Shown: piece after piece, positions 21,652 through 30,930 of the stretch
Layout of the letters: every line of letters begins with the position of its first letter
How positions within the stretch are numbered: the stretch's first letter is position 1
Position numbers and translations under genes: made by a program
Assembly: GCF_901827185.1 (NCBI RefSeq)
Contig: NZ_LR594671.1
Span: 2,170,001-2,234,000 of the forward strand
Source: Variovorax sp. PBL-E5
GTDB lineage: Bacteria > Pseudomonadota > Gammaproteobacteria > Burkholderiales > Burkholderiaceae_C
Direction: 5' to 3'
DNA: 64,000 nt
The notes under the pieces: generated by a model
Told to the model about the DNA's origin: nothing
Seen by the model: only the letters and a program-made list of their open reading frames with translations
Databases searched by the model: none

Positions 21652-23016
21652 TCAGGCGCGGGCCAGCACGATGCGGGCTTCGAAACCGCTGGTCGCGCCG
21701 GGCGGCGGTGACGACAGCACGAGCTGCGCGCCGTGCTTCTCGACGATGGTCGCGACGATCGACAGGCCGAGTCCGTAGCCGGTGCGGTCGGATCCGTGGC
21801 GCGCATGGCGTTGCCTGAGCGTGCCCAGCCGTTGCGCGTCGACGCCGGGGCCGAAGTCGCGCACCGCGAGCGTGCAGGGCGCCATCACCTCGATCACCAC
21901 GCGGCTGCCGCCGCTGTAGCGCAGGGCGTTCTCGACCAGGTTGCGCAGCGCGATGGCGAGCGCGTCGACGTCGCCGAGCGCGATCGGCGCCTCGGTGTCC
22001 GGCACCTTCAACGCGAGCTGCGCACGCGTGCGGGCATGCTGCCAGAACTCCTGCGCCACGGTGCCTGCGAGCTGGACCAGGTCGATCCTCGCGCGCGCGA
22101 GCGAGGCGCCGGACTCGGCCCGCGACAGCTGGAGCAGCTTCTCGCTGCGGTGGCTCAGCATCTGCAGCGCGTCGAGCGCGGCCTGGACGTCCTCGCGACG
22201 CAGCTCGTGCTCGAACGCGGTCTCGAGCCGCAGGCGCGCGGCGGCCAGCGGCGTGCGCAGTTCGTGCGCGGCATTGGCCGCCAGTGCGCGTTCGACGTCG
22301 AGCGCCTGCGACAGGCGTTCGAGCAGCCGGTTGACGTGATCGCCGACCGTGCGCAGTTCGCGCGGCAGTCCCGGCAGCCCGATCGGCCGCAGGTCGGTGC
22401 CGCTGCGCTTCTCGATCTCCTCGGCCAGCCGCTGCAGCACGCGCAGTTCGGTGCGCGCCACGTTGCGCAGCACGAGCGCGAGCAGCGGCAGCACGGCACC
22501 GAGCGGGATGATGAGCCCGAGCAGCGTGCGGTTGAGGGCGCGGCGCCGATCGCGCAGCGGATCGGCGACCTGCAGGAAGAGGTCGAGCGTGGGATGGCGC
22601 ACCGTGTAGATGCGCCAGGGCGCGGCGTTGGCGAAACCCGGCGCCAGCGGCACGTCGAAGGCTTCCTGCGGCGCCTCGGTGGAGCGCAGCAGCACGCGCT
22701 CGTGCGTGTCGACCACCTGGTACATCACCGCGGCATCCGAGAACAGCTGCGGCGGCGCGATCAGCGTGCCGTGGGTCGTGCCCTGCTCGCGCTGGAGCGT
22801 GTGGAGTTCCTGCACCGCCATCTCGAACATGCGATGCGAGACTTCCACCAGCTCGTTGTCGAAGTTGTGGTTGATCTCGCGGTCCACGTACCAGACCACG
22901 CCGAGCACGCACAGCATCCAGACGCCGCCGACCCAGACGATCAGCGTGCGCGTCAGGCGGCCCGCGAGCGAATCGCGCCGGTCGGGGTCGGCGCCGGCCG
23001 GCTGCAGCCGCTTCAT
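21652..23016 (-). CDS. Two-component sensor histidine kinase, QseC/PmrB-like
   Basis: A 454-residue membrane kinase. Transmembrane helices at about 21-44 and 165-185 flank a periplasmic sensor of about 120 residues. A HAMP linker leads to the phosphoacceptor H251 in NAAHELRTPL, and the ATPase domain has NLVENALRYSGG and GYGLGLSIV. It autophosphorylates and passes phosphate to the response regulator whose stop overlaps its start. The neighbourhood of a lipid A phosphoethanolamine transferase suggests a PmrB-like role in sensing cations, cationic peptides or envelope stress, but this is inference. Confidence 0.92.
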   Translation of the reverse strand: MKRLQPAGADPDRRDSLAGRLTRTLIVWVGGVWMLCVLGVVWYVDREINHNFDNELVEVSHRMFEMAVQELHTLQREQGTTHGTLIAPPQLFSDAAVMYQVVDTHERVLLRSTEAPQEAFDVPLAPGFANAAPWRIYTVRHPTLDLFLQVADPLRDRRRALNRTLLGLIIPLGAVLPLLALVLRNVARTELRVLQRLAEEIEKRSGTDLRPIGLPGLPRELRTVGDHVNRLLERLSQALDVERALAANAAHELRTPLAAARLRLETAFEHELRREDVQAALDALQMLSHRSEKLLQLSRAESGASLARARIDLVQLAGTVAQEFWQHARTRAQLALKVPDTEAPIALGDVDALAIALRNLVENALRYSGGSRVVIEVMAPCTLAVRDFGPGVDAQRLGTLRQRHARHGSDRTGYGLGLSIVATIVEKHGAQLVLSSPPPGATSGFEARIVLARA

Positions 23017-23687
23017 TCGTCCTCGTCCGGGGAGAAGGACAGCCGATAGCCGAGGCCGCGCAGGGTCTGGATGTGGCTGCGCCCGAGCTTGCGCCGCAGT
23101 CGGCTGACGAACACCTCGAGCGTGTTGCTGTCGGCCTCGTCGCCGAAACCGTAAAGCGCGTCGGCCAGGTTGTCGCGCGTGTGGATGCGCTCCGGGCGCG
23201 TGGCCATCACGCGCAGCAGCGCCCATTCCTTCTGGGTCAGCGTGACCGGCACGCCATCCTTGCGCACCAGGTCGCGCGCCAGGTCGATCTCCAGGGTGCC
23301 CAGCTGCAGCACGGGCGAATGGCTGGCGCTGCGGCGGCGCTCGACCGCCCGCAGCCGCGCCAGCAGCTCGGCCGGGTCGTAGGGCTTGATGAGGTAGTCG
23401 TCGGCGCCGGCATCGAGTCCGCGGATGCGGTCGGTGACCTGGTCGCGCGCCGTCAGCACGATCACGATCGGGCGGTCGCGCAGGACTCGCACGTGCGGCA
23501 GCAGCGACAGGCCGTCGCCGTCGCCCAGGTGCAGGTCGAGCAGCACCGCCGCGTATTGCACGGCCACCAGCGCGGCACGGGCCTGCGCCAGGCCGGGGGC
23601 GACGTCGACGACGAAGGCCTTGGCCACGAGATAGCTGCACACGGCATCCGCCAACGCGGTATCGTCTTCGACCAGCAGTATGCGCAC
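23013..23687 (-). CDS. OmpR-family response regulator, QseB/PmrA-like
   Basis: A 224-residue regulator with a receiver domain (phosphoacceptor D51 in VLLDLHLGDGDG, acidic pair E7-D8-D9, K in LIKPYDPAEL) and a winged-helix DNA-binding domain (EWALLRVMA to NTLEVFVSRLRRKLG). It overlaps the kinase gene start. A PmrA-box-like direct repeat lies at 23724-23740, between this gene and the divergent PAP2-eptA pair, so it may control both directions. The start is ATG at 23687. Confidence 0.92.
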   Translation of the reverse strand: MRILLVEDDTALADAVCSYLVAKAFVVDVAPGLAQARAALVAVQYAAVLLDLHLGDGDGLSLLPHVRVLRDRPIVIVLTARDQVTDRIRGLDAGADDYLIKPYDPAELLARLRAVERRRSASHSPVLQLGTLEIDLARDLVRKDGVPVTLTQKEWALLRVMATRPERIHTRDNLADALYGFGDEADSNTLEVFVSRLRRKLGRSHIQTLRGLGYRLSFSPDEDE

Positions 23688-23723
23688 GTCGCCATCCTTT
23701 CAAAGACAGCAAGTCTAGTGCGG

Positions 23724-23740
23724 CTTCAGACTTCGTTAAG
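23724..23740. promoter_or_regulatory. PmrA/QseB-box-like direct repeat
   Basis: On the minus strand CTTAAC and CTGAAG are separated by five bases (GAAGT). PmrA and QseB bind two CTTAA-type half-sites with a 5-bp gap; here the first half matches well and the second has one change in the core. It lies 37 bases upstream of the response regulator start and 86 bases upstream of the PAP2 start, which fits divergent or autoregulatory control. Confidence 0.45.
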
Positions 23741-23825
23741 AATGCGGACGTAGCCTCCGGCCGCTATTCCCTCGGTCCGCCTCGGCCGTTACTCCAACCG
23801 GCGCCGCTTGCGGCTTGCCCCATCC

Positions 23826-24536
23826 ATGGCCCGTTCCGCTGCCTACCGACCGCTCGTCCTGACCCTCGTTGCCCTGGCCTTGCTGATCGCCTGGGACTCG
23901 ACATCCCTCGATCTGGTGCTCGCGCGCCTGTTCGCGACGCCCGCCGGTTTCCCCTGGCGCGACGAATGGTTCCTGGTCAAGGTGATGCACGAGGGCGCCA
24001 AGTCGCTGAGCTGGGTGCTGGTCATCGGCCTGTTCGTCTGCATCCGCTGGCCGGTCGGCATCCTGCGGCGGCTCTCGGTGCGCGAACGCGCGCAGCTCGC
24101 GGTGACGACCATGGTCTCGGTGCTGGTGATCTCGCTGATCAAGCACAGCAGCGCCACCAGCTGCCCGTGGGATCTGCAGGCCTTCGGCGGCACGGCGCGG
24201 TACGTGTCGCACTGGTCCTGGGGCGTCAAGGACGGCGGCGGCGGCAAGTGCTTCCCGGCCGGCCATGCCTCCGCGGCCTTTGCCTACCTCGGCGGCTACT
24301 TCGCGTTCCGGCGCAGCGCGCCCGGTGTGGCCCGCGTGTGGCTGGGCGTGGCGCTGGCGGCCGGGCTGATCCTGGGGCTCAGCCAGCAGCTTCGCGGCGC
24401 GCACTACATGAGCCATACACTCTGGACTGCCTGGATATGCTGGGCGGTCGCGTTGATCATCGACGCGCTGGTGCGTCGGATGCCGCGCCCGCGCGGCGAA
24501 GCGTTGCCGGTCCCGCCGGCGATGCCACCCGCGTGA
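23826..24536 (+). CDS. PAP2-family membrane phosphatase
   Basis: A 236-residue inner-membrane phosphatase with about six hydrophobic helices. The acid phosphatase motifs are present in variant form: a lysine in LIKHSSATSCPWD, the PSGH-like FPAGHASAAF, and the R-x5-H motif in LRGAHYMSH. The family removes phosphate from lipid substrates such as undecaprenyl diphosphate or the 1-phosphate of lipid A. It lies 10 bases before the phosphoethanolamine transferase gene, so the pair probably remodels lipid A phosphates together. The ATG at 23826 is preferred; an in-frame TTG 18 bases upstream exists. Confidence 0.85.
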   Translation: MARSAAYRPLVLTLVALALLIAWDSTSLDLVLARLFATPAGFPWRDEWFLVKVMHEGAKSLSWVLVIGLFVCIRWPVGILRRLSVRERAQLAVTTMVSVLVISLIKHSSATSCPWDLQAFGGTARYVSHWSWGVKDGGGGKCFPAGHASAAFAYLGGYFAFRRSAPGVARVWLGVALAAGLILGLSQQLRGAHYMSHTLWTAWICWAVALIIDALVRRMPRPRGEALPVPPAMPPA

Positions 24537-24546
24537 CCGAATCTGA

Positions 24547-26313
24547 ATGGCTCCTGATACCTCATTCAGCGATGGTCCGATGTCCGGTCTGCAAGCTTCC
24601 TCCGCGCCTATTTCACCCCTTCCACTCAACCCTTCCGGTCCCCCCGGTTCGCCGTGGTCTCGCCTCGACCGGTGGATCGCGCGGCCGCGTTCGGCGCGCA
24701 CGGTCGTCGTCTGGCTGAGCCTGTATCTCACGCTGGCCGCGAACTGGCCGCTGTGGAACGAGCTGGCGCGCATCGGCGGTGCGCCCAGCGTCTACATGCC
24801 GACGGTCGCACTGATGGCGCTGCTCACGGTGTGCGGGACGGTGGCGATGCTGTCCTTCACCGCGTGGTCGCGCTGGATGAAGCCCCTGTGGTTCGCCGTC
24901 GTGCTGCTGGCGGCCGTGGTGCAGCACTACATGCTGAGCTACCGGATCGTGATGGATCCCAGCATGGTCGCGAATGCCGTGCAGACCGATCCCGACGAAG
25001 TGCGCGACCTGCTGAGCTGGGGACTGCTGCTCGACGTGCTGCTGGTTGCCGTCGTGCCGGCGTGGGCGCTCTGGCGCATGCGCATCGCGCCCCAGCACAT
25101 CGTGTCGCAAGCCTGGCGCAATGCGGTGCTGCTGATCGTCGCGGTCGCGCTGGCGGTCGGCGGCATGCTCGTCATGAACCGCGAACTCGCGCCGCTGATG
25201 CGCAACAACGTCCATCTGCGTTACATGATCAATCCGTTGGCCAGCGTCTATTCGGCGGTGGCGGCGGTGGTCAAGCCCATGTTCCGGCACAGCCGCAAGC
25301 TGATTCCGGTGACGGCCGGCACCACGCTCGGCGCCAGCTATGCGGCGCAGGCGCGGCCGCCGCTGTTCGTGCTGATCGTCGGCGAGACGGCGCGCGCCGA
25401 TCACTTCGCGCTCAACGGCTACGCGCGCGACACCACGCCCGAACTCGCCGCGCGTCACGTGCTGAGCTTTCGCGACGTGCATTCCTGCGGCACCAACACG
25501 CAAGCCTCGGTGCCGTGCATGTTCTCGCCGCTCGGCAAGCATGATTTCGAGGCGCGCAAGGACGACTACGAGAACCTGATGGATGTCCTGCAGGCCGCCG
25601 GCCTCGCGGTGTTCTGGCTCGACAACCAGCCGGGCGGTTGCAAAGGCGTGTGCGACCGGATCCCGCACGCGTCGGCCTTCAGTCCGCTCGATGCGGCCGT
25701 GAAGAAGACGATGTGCGACGGCGACGAATGCCTCGACGACGTGATGCTCAGAGGCCTGGACGAGCGGCTGGCCGCGCTGCCGGCCGAGCGCCGCAGCAAG
25801 GGCGTGGTGCTGGTGATGCACCAGATGGGCAGCCATGGCCCGGCCTACTACAAGCGCTCGTCGCCCGACGTGAAGCGCTTCATGCCGGAATGCACGACCA
25901 ACGCGCTGGCCGAGTGCAGCCACAGTGAACTGATCAATGCCTTCGACAACTCGATCGCCTACACCGACCGCTTCCTCGGCAAGACCATCGACTGGCTGCA
26001 GGGCCAGTCGACGCACTACGACACGGCGCTGCTCTACCTGAGCGACCACGGCGAATCGCTGGGCGAATACGGACTGTTCCTGCACGGCGCGCCCTACAGC
26101 TTCGCGCCCGAGGTGCAGAAGCACATCCCGATGGTGATGTGGTTCGACGCCGGCATGAGCGCGCGGCGCAAGCTGTCGCGGCCCTGCCTGGATGCAGACC
26201 TGGATGCGCCGCTGACCCAGGACAATCTCTATCACACCGTGCTCGGCCTGATGGACGTCCACAACAAGACCTACAAGCCCGCGCTCGACGCGCTGGCGTC
26301 CTGCCGCGGCTAG
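24547..26313 (+). CDS. eptA: Lipid A phosphoethanolamine transferase, EptA-like
   Basis: A 588-residue protein of the sulfatase-fold EptA/MCR group. About five transmembrane helices (residues 50-250) precede a periplasmic catalytic domain. The nucleophile region is CGTNTQASVPCMFS, the metal sites appear in LIVGETARADHF and YLSDHGESLGEYG, and several cysteine pairs that form disulfides are present. It transfers phosphoethanolamine from phosphatidylethanolamine to lipid A, lowering negative charge and polymyxin binding. It is longer at the N-terminus than usual; the ATG about 33 bases later (MSGLQ) is an alternative start. Neither has a clear ribosome-binding site. Confidence 0.9.
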   Translation: MAPDTSFSDGPMSGLQASSAPISPLPLNPSGPPGSPWSRLDRWIARPRSARTVVVWLSLYLTLAANWPLWNELARIGGAPSVYMPTVALMALLTVCGTVAMLSFTAWSRWMKPLWFAVVLLAAVVQHYMLSYRIVMDPSMVANAVQTDPDEVRDLLSWGLLLDVLLVAVVPAWALWRMRIAPQHIVSQAWRNAVLLIVAVALAVGGMLVMNRELAPLMRNNVHLRYMINPLASVYSAVAAVVKPMFRHSRKLIPVTAGTTLGASYAAQARPPLFVLIVGETARADHFALNGYARDTTPELAARHVLSFRDVHSCGTNTQASVPCMFSPLGKHDFEARKDDYENLMDVLQAAGLAVFWLDNQPGGCKGVCDRIPHASAFSPLDAAVKKTMCDGDECLDDVMLRGLDERLAALPAERRSKGVVLVMHQMGSHGPAYYKRSSPDVKRFMPECTTNALAECSHSELINAFDNSIAYTDRFLGKTIDWLQGQSTHYDTALLYLSDHGESLGEYGLFLHGAPYSFAPEVQKHIPMVMWFDAGMSARRKLSRPCLDADLDAPLTQDNLYHTVLGLMDVHNKTYKPALDALASCRG

Positions 26314-26316
26314 CCG

Positions 26317-26895
26317 CTATTTCTTCTCGCGCGGCAGACGGCCCATCAGGAAGAACTCCGGATTCGGCTGCATGCCGGCGAAGCTGGCCATGCGGTTCGA
26401 GAGGCCGAAGAAGGCCGTGATGGCCGCGATGTCCCAGATGTCCTCGTCGCTGAAGCCGTGCGCATGCAGCGGCGCGAAATCGCCGTCGTCGATCTCGTGC
26501 GCGCGTTCGCAGACCTTCATCGCGAAGGCGAGCATCGCGTGCTGACGCGGCGTGACGTCGGCCTTGCGCCAGTTGACGGCGACCTCGTCGGCCACCAGCG
26601 GTTTCTTCTCGTAGATGCGCAGCAGCGCGCCGTGCGCGACCACGCAGTAGAGGCACTGGTTGGCCGCGCTGGTGGCCGTCACGATCATCTCGCGGTCGCC
26701 CTTGGTGAGCGAGCCTTCCTCCTTCAGCATCAGCGCGTCGTGATAGGCGAAGAAAGCGCGCCACTCGGCCGGCCGGCGTGCCAGCGCGAGGAAGACGTTG
26801 GGCACGAAGCCGGCTTTCTCCTGCACCGCGAGCACGGCGGTGCGGATGTCCTCGGGCAGGTCGGCCATCTCGGCCAAGGGGTATCGCGCGGTCAT
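26317..26895 (-). CDS. AhpD-like/carboxymuconolactone decarboxylase-family peroxidase-related protein
   Basis: A 192-residue all-helical protein. The redox motif is CLYCVVAHGA, a CxxC pair followed by histidine, as in the peroxidase-related branch of the AhpD/CMD family. It probably acts as an alkylhydroperoxidase-type disulfide reductase, though many members are uncharacterised. The start at 26895 has GGAGA upstream (AAGGAGACACCG before ATG). It is convergent with eptA and divergent from the dehydrogenase operon, so it is likely a single-gene unit. Confidence 0.85.
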   Translation of the reverse strand: MTARYPLAEMADLPEDIRTAVLAVQEKAGFVPNVFLALARRPAEWRAFFAYHDALMLKEEGSLTKGDREMIVTATSAANQCLYCVVAHGALLRIYEKKPLVADEVAVNWRKADVTPRQHAMLAFAMKVCERAHEIDDGDFAPLHAHGFSDEDIWDIAAITAFFGLSNRMASFAGMQPNPEFFLMGRLPREKK

Positions 26896-27063
26896 CGGTG
26901 TCTCCTTGTGCAGCGGTGCGATGCGAGTCCTGGATCATAGGCAGACGGCAGAACTGACTGTGCGCGTCAGGTCGATGGCGTCTTCGCCTACAGGCGGCGT
27001 TGTTTTTCGACGGCACGATAGGCGCTCGCACAACAAAAGGCGGCCCGACCGCCCACCAACGCG

Positions 27064-27813
27064 ATGAGCGAAGCGTCCCATCCGGACCGGCGTGGTTTTC
27101 TGCGCCGCTCCATAGCGATCGTCCCCGCCGCGGCGGGTCTCACGGCCAGCATCGGGTCCGCGCAAAGTCCTCCCTCATCGTCGCCGTCATCGTCTCTGCC
27201 GGGTGGATCGCCACAGGGCAGCCGTTCGCCGTCGAACTACTCGCCGGTCTATTTCAACGCCAGCGAATGGGCCTTCGTGAAGGCCGCGGTGGCGCGGCTG
27301 ATTCCGTCGGACGACACCGGCCCGGGCGCGATCGAGGCGGGCGTGCCGGAGTTCATCGACCGGCAGATGGAAGGTGCGTTCGGCCATGCCTCGACGTGGT
27401 ACACGCAAGGCCCCTTCCTCGAGGCCTCTCCCTTGCTCGGCTACCAGGGCAAGATGGTCCCGCGCGAGGTCTATCGCGCCGGGATCGCGGCGACCGACGC
27501 GCGCTGCCGCAAGCAGTATGCGGACAAGGGCTTCGCGCAGCTCAGCGCCGCGCAGCAGGACGAGGTGCTCAAGGGCCTGGAGGTCGGCAGCTTCGCGCTG
27601 GAAGGCGTGGGTGCCACGGACTTCTTCGGCTACCTGCTGCAGAACACCAAGGAAGGCTACTTCAGCGATCCGATCCACGGCGGCAACAAGAATGCCGAGG
27701 CCTGGAAGATGATCGGGTTTCCGGGTGCGCGCGCCGATTTCGCGGACTGGGTCGACAAGCCCGGCGCGCGCTACAACCTGCCGCCCGTCAGCATCGCCGG
27801 GCCGCAGGGCTGA
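27064..27813 (+). CDS. Membrane FAD dehydrogenase subunit 3 (gluconate 2-dehydrogenase gamma type), Tat signal
   Basis: A 249-residue small subunit. It begins with a twin-arginine signal (DRRGFLRRSIAIVPAAAG), then a low-complexity Ser/Pro linker (about 33-58). The conserved domain starts at YFNASEWAFVKAAVARLIPSDD and matches the gluconate_2-dh3 family. This subunit carries the flavoprotein through the Tat pathway and stabilises it in the periplasm. The flavoprotein gene starts 10 bases after its stop and a cytochrome gene follows, forming a complete three-subunit enzyme. Confidence 0.9.
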   Translation: MSEASHPDRRGFLRRSIAIVPAAAGLTASIGSAQSPPSSSPSSSLPGGSPQGSRSPSNYSPVYFNASEWAFVKAAVARLIPSDDTGPGAIEAGVPEFIDRQMEGAFGHASTWYTQGPFLEASPLLGYQGKMVPREVYRAGIAATDARCRKQYADKGFAQLSAAQQDEVLKGLEVGSFALEGVGATDFFGYLLQNTKEGYFSDPIHGGNKNAEAWKMIGFPGARADFADWVDKPGARYNLPPVSIAGPQG

Positions 27814-27823
27814 GAGGCAGCGC

Positions 27824-29596
27824 ATGGCCAACATCAAGAAGCCCGGCGTCGATGCGGTGCTGGTCGGCTTCGGCTGGACCGGCGCCATCATGGGCATGGA
27901 ACTCACCGCGGCGGGGCTCAAGGTCCTGGCGCTCGAACGCGGCGAAGCGCGCGACACGCAACCCGACTTCGCCTATCCGCGCATCACCGACGAACTCACC
28001 TACGGCATCCGCGGCAAGCTGTTCCAGAACCTCTCGCGCGAGACCGTCACCATCCGCCACACGCCCGCGGACGTGGCCGTGCCTTATCGGCAGCTGGCGT
28101 CGTTTCTGCCCGGCGACGGCGTCGGCGGCGCGGGCGTGCACTGGAACGGCCATCACTGGCGCGCACTGCCCGACGACCTGCGCATCCGCAGCCGCTTCGA
28201 AGAGCGCTACGGAAAGAAATTCATCCCCGAGGGCATGACCATCCAGGACTTCGGCGTGAGCTACGAGGAGCTCGAGCCGCACTTCGACCAGTTCGAGAAG
28301 ATCTGCGGCACCTCCGGCAAGGCCGGCAACCTGCGCGGCCAGATCCAGCCCGGCGGCAATCCCTTCGAGGGCGCGCGCGCCAACGAATTCCCGCTGCCGC
28401 CACTGGCCTCGCCCAACAGCGCCCGCCTGTTCGAGAAGGCGGCGCGCGAACTCGGCTACCACCCGTTCCCGCAGGCCGCGGCCAATGCCTCGCGCGCCTA
28501 CACCAACCCGCATGGCGCGCAGCTCGGGCCGTGCAACTTCTGCGGCTTCTGCGAGCGCTACGGCTGCTACATGTACTCGAAGGCCTCGCCGCAGACCACG
28601 CTGCTGCCGACGCTGATGAAGCGCCCGAACTTCGAGCTGCGCACGCGTTCGCAGGTGCTGCGCGTCAACATGGCGCCCGACGGCAAGCATGCCACCGGCG
28701 TGACCTACATCGACGCCGAAGGCAATGAGGTCGAGCAGCCGGCCGACCTGGTCGTGCTGTGCGCCTACCAGTTCCACAACGTGCGGCTCCTGCTGCTGTC
28801 GAACATCGGCAAGAAGTACGACCCGGCCACCGGCGAGGGCGTGGTCGGTCGCAACTACGCCTACCAGCTCAACGGCGGCGCGACACTCTTCTTCGACAAG
28901 GAGCAGCCGATGAATCCCTTCGTCGGCGCGGGTGCCAGCGGGCATGTGCTCGACGATTTCGACGGCGACAACTTCGACCATGGCCCGCTGGGTTTCGTGG
29001 GCGGCGCGAGCATCAACTGCATCAACACCGGCGGGCGGCCGATCCAGCAGATGGCGATTCCGCCGGGCGTGCCGAAATGGGGTGCGGAATGGAAGAAGGC
29101 GGTGAAGGAAAACTACCTGTTCCAGGCCAGCGTCGGCAGCCAGGGTTCGGTCATGGCGTATCGGGACAACTACCTGGATCTCGATCCGACCTACAAGGAC
29201 GTTCACGGCCAGCCGCTGCTGCGCATGACCTTCGACTGGAAGCCCAACGACCTTGCGATGACCGAGTTCATCGGCACCAAGGTCGAACAGATCGCGCGTG
29301 CGATGGGGCCGAAGATGATGAGCATGGGCTTCCAGAAGCAGGGCGCTCACTACGACGTGCGCTACTACCAGTCCACCCACAACACCGGCGGCGCGCCGAT
29401 GGGCACCGATCCGTCGACCAGCGCGGTCAATCGCTTCCTGCAGGTGTGGGACGTGCCCAACGTGTTCGTGATGGGCGCCAGCGCCTTTCCGCAGAACTTC
29501 GGCTACAACCCGACCGGCATGGTGGGTGCGCTCGCGTACTGGTCGGCCAAGGCGATCCGGGAGACATATCTGAAGAACCCGGGAGCGTTGGCATGA
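27824..29596 (+). CDS. Membrane FAD dehydrogenase flavoprotein, GMC family (gluconate 2-dehydrogenase alpha type)
   Basis: A 590-residue GMC-family dehydrogenase with no signal of its own. The FAD site is AVLVGFGWTGAIMG near residue 11, GDGVGGAGVHWNGHHW follows, and the C-terminus has the catalytic pair region STHNTGGAPMG and FPQNFGYNPTGM. Cysteines at about 237, 240, 243 and 248 in CNFCGFCERYGC suggest an iron-sulfur cluster that would pass electrons to the cytochrome. It oxidises a sugar or sugar acid in the periplasm; gluconate or a similar polyol acid is the best guess. GAGAGG precedes the ATG. Confidence 0.9.
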   Translation: MANIKKPGVDAVLVGFGWTGAIMGMELTAAGLKVLALERGEARDTQPDFAYPRITDELTYGIRGKLFQNLSRETVTIRHTPADVAVPYRQLASFLPGDGVGGAGVHWNGHHWRALPDDLRIRSRFEERYGKKFIPEGMTIQDFGVSYEELEPHFDQFEKICGTSGKAGNLRGQIQPGGNPFEGARANEFPLPPLASPNSARLFEKAARELGYHPFPQAAANASRAYTNPHGAQLGPCNFCGFCERYGCYMYSKASPQTTLLPTLMKRPNFELRTRSQVLRVNMAPDGKHATGVTYIDAEGNEVEQPADLVVLCAYQFHNVRLLLLSNIGKKYDPATGEGVVGRNYAYQLNGGATLFFDKEQPMNPFVGAGASGHVLDDFDGDNFDHGPLGFVGGASINCINTGGRPIQQMAIPPGVPKWGAEWKKAVKENYLFQASVGSQGSVMAYRDNYLDLDPTYKDVHGQPLLRMTFDWKPNDLAMTEFIGTKVEQIARAMGPKMMSMGFQKQGAHYDVRYYQSTHNTGGAPMGTDPSTSAVNRFLQVWDVPNVFVMGASAFPQNFGYNPTGMVGALAYWSAKAIRETYLKNPGALA

Positions 29597-30927
29597 TTGG
29601 CCTCAGCCCCAGTCTTCGCGCACTTCAGGGCATGGCGCTGGTGGCGGCGTACGTCGTGCTGCCGGCGCTCGCGCAGGACAAGCCGGCCGATGGCCTGCTC
29701 GAACACGGCCGCTATCTCGCACAGGCGGGCGATTGCGTCAGCTGCCACACCGCACCCGGTGGCGCGCCCTTTGCCGGCGGCCTGAAAATGAAGACGCCGT
29801 TCGGCACCATCGTCTCGACGAACATCACGCCCGATCCGCAGGGTGGCATCGGCGACTACAGCGAGGCCGACTTCGCGCGCGCCGTGCGCGAGGGTGTCGG
29901 CAAGGGCGGCTTTCATCTGTACCCCGCCATGCCCTATCCCTCGTTCGCGCGCATCCGCGACGACGACATGCATGCGCTCTACACCTTCTTCCAGAAGGGC
30001 GTGAAGCCGGTCGCGGAGAAGGCGCCGCCGACGCATCTGTCCTTTCCCTTCAACATGCGCTTCCTGATGGTGGGCTGGAACTGGCTCTACCTCGACAAGG
30101 GCGTCTACGTGGACGACAGCGCGCGCAGCGCCGAATGGAACCGCGGCGCCTACCTCGTGCAGGGCCTGGGCCATTGCGGCGACTGCCACACGCCGCGCAG
30201 CATCGCCGGCGGCGTGAAGGCGCAGAGCGAGAAGGACGGCGATGCCTATCTCTCGGGCACGATCATCGACGGCTGGTACGCGCAGCCGCTGCGCCACACC
30301 GGCCAGCCGAGCGTGTCGCAATGGACGACCGAGCAGATCGTGAACTACCTGCAGAGCGGCCGCACCGGCGAGACCGCAGCCTTCGGCCCGATGGTGCAGG
30401 TGGTGGAGAACAGCACGCAGCACATGTCGAAGGAAGATCTGTCGGCCGTCGCGGCCTATCTGCAGTCGGTCGGGGCCAAGCCGGATGCGCCGCCCGCGGT
30501 GACGCAGGCGAGCGTCCTCGCAGCCGCGGTCAACCATCCCAGCACGAAGGCACTGCAGGCCGGCGCGATCACCGGCAACAGCGGCGCGATGGTCTACATG
30601 AACAACTGCGCGGCCTGCCATCGCGCAAGCGGCATCGGCGCCGAGAAGACCTTTCCCGCGCTGGCCGGCAACAGCGTCGTCAACGTCAAGGATCCGACCT
30701 CGCTGATCCGGCTCGTGCTCGGCGGCTCGGCCATGGCAAGCACCGTCCAGGCGCCGTCGGCCATCGCGATGCCGGACTTCGGCTGGCGCCTGACCGACGC
30801 CAACGTGGCCGACGTGCTGAACTTCGTGCGCTCGAGCTGGGGCAACCAGGGCGATGCCGTGAGCGCGGCCCAGGTGGCCGCGGTGCGCAAGGCGCTGCCG
30901 CAGCCGGTCGCCGCGAAGACGCCCTGA
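29593..30927 (+). CDS. Membrane FAD dehydrogenase cytochrome c subunit, three haems
   Basis: A 444-residue secreted or membrane-anchored cytochrome with an N-terminal signal (ALVAAYVVLPALAQ). Three haem c sites are present: CVSCH near residue 48, CGDCH near 197 and CAACH near 338. This matches the cytochrome subunit of gluconate and alcohol dehydrogenases, which passes electrons to ubiquinone or terminal oxidase. Its start overlaps the flavoprotein stop (ATGA). It is convergent with eutC. Confidence 0.93.
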   Translation: MIGLSPSLRALQGMALVAAYVVLPALAQDKPADGLLEHGRYLAQAGDCVSCHTAPGGAPFAGGLKMKTPFGTIVSTNITPDPQGGIGDYSEADFARAVREGVGKGGFHLYPAMPYPSFARIRDDDMHALYTFFQKGVKPVAEKAPPTHLSFPFNMRFLMVGWNWLYLDKGVYVDDSARSAEWNRGAYLVQGLGHCGDCHTPRSIAGGVKAQSEKDGDAYLSGTIIDGWYAQPLRHTGQPSVSQWTTEQIVNYLQSGRTGETAAFGPMVQVVENSTQHMSKEDLSAVAAYLQSVGAKPDAPPAVTQASVLAAAVNHPSTKALQAGAITGNSGAMVYMNNCAACHRASGIGAEKTFPALAGNSVVNVKDPTSLIRLVLGGSAMASTVQAPSAIAMPDFGWRLTDANVADVLNFVRSSWGNQGDAVSAAQVAAVRKALPQPVAAKTP

Positions 30928-30930
30928 GCC

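Noticed and set aside
27000..28238. A plus-strand frame over the dehydrogenase small subunit and flavoprotein
   Set aside because: It runs in a different frame over two genes with well-conserved motifs, and its product resembles no protein.
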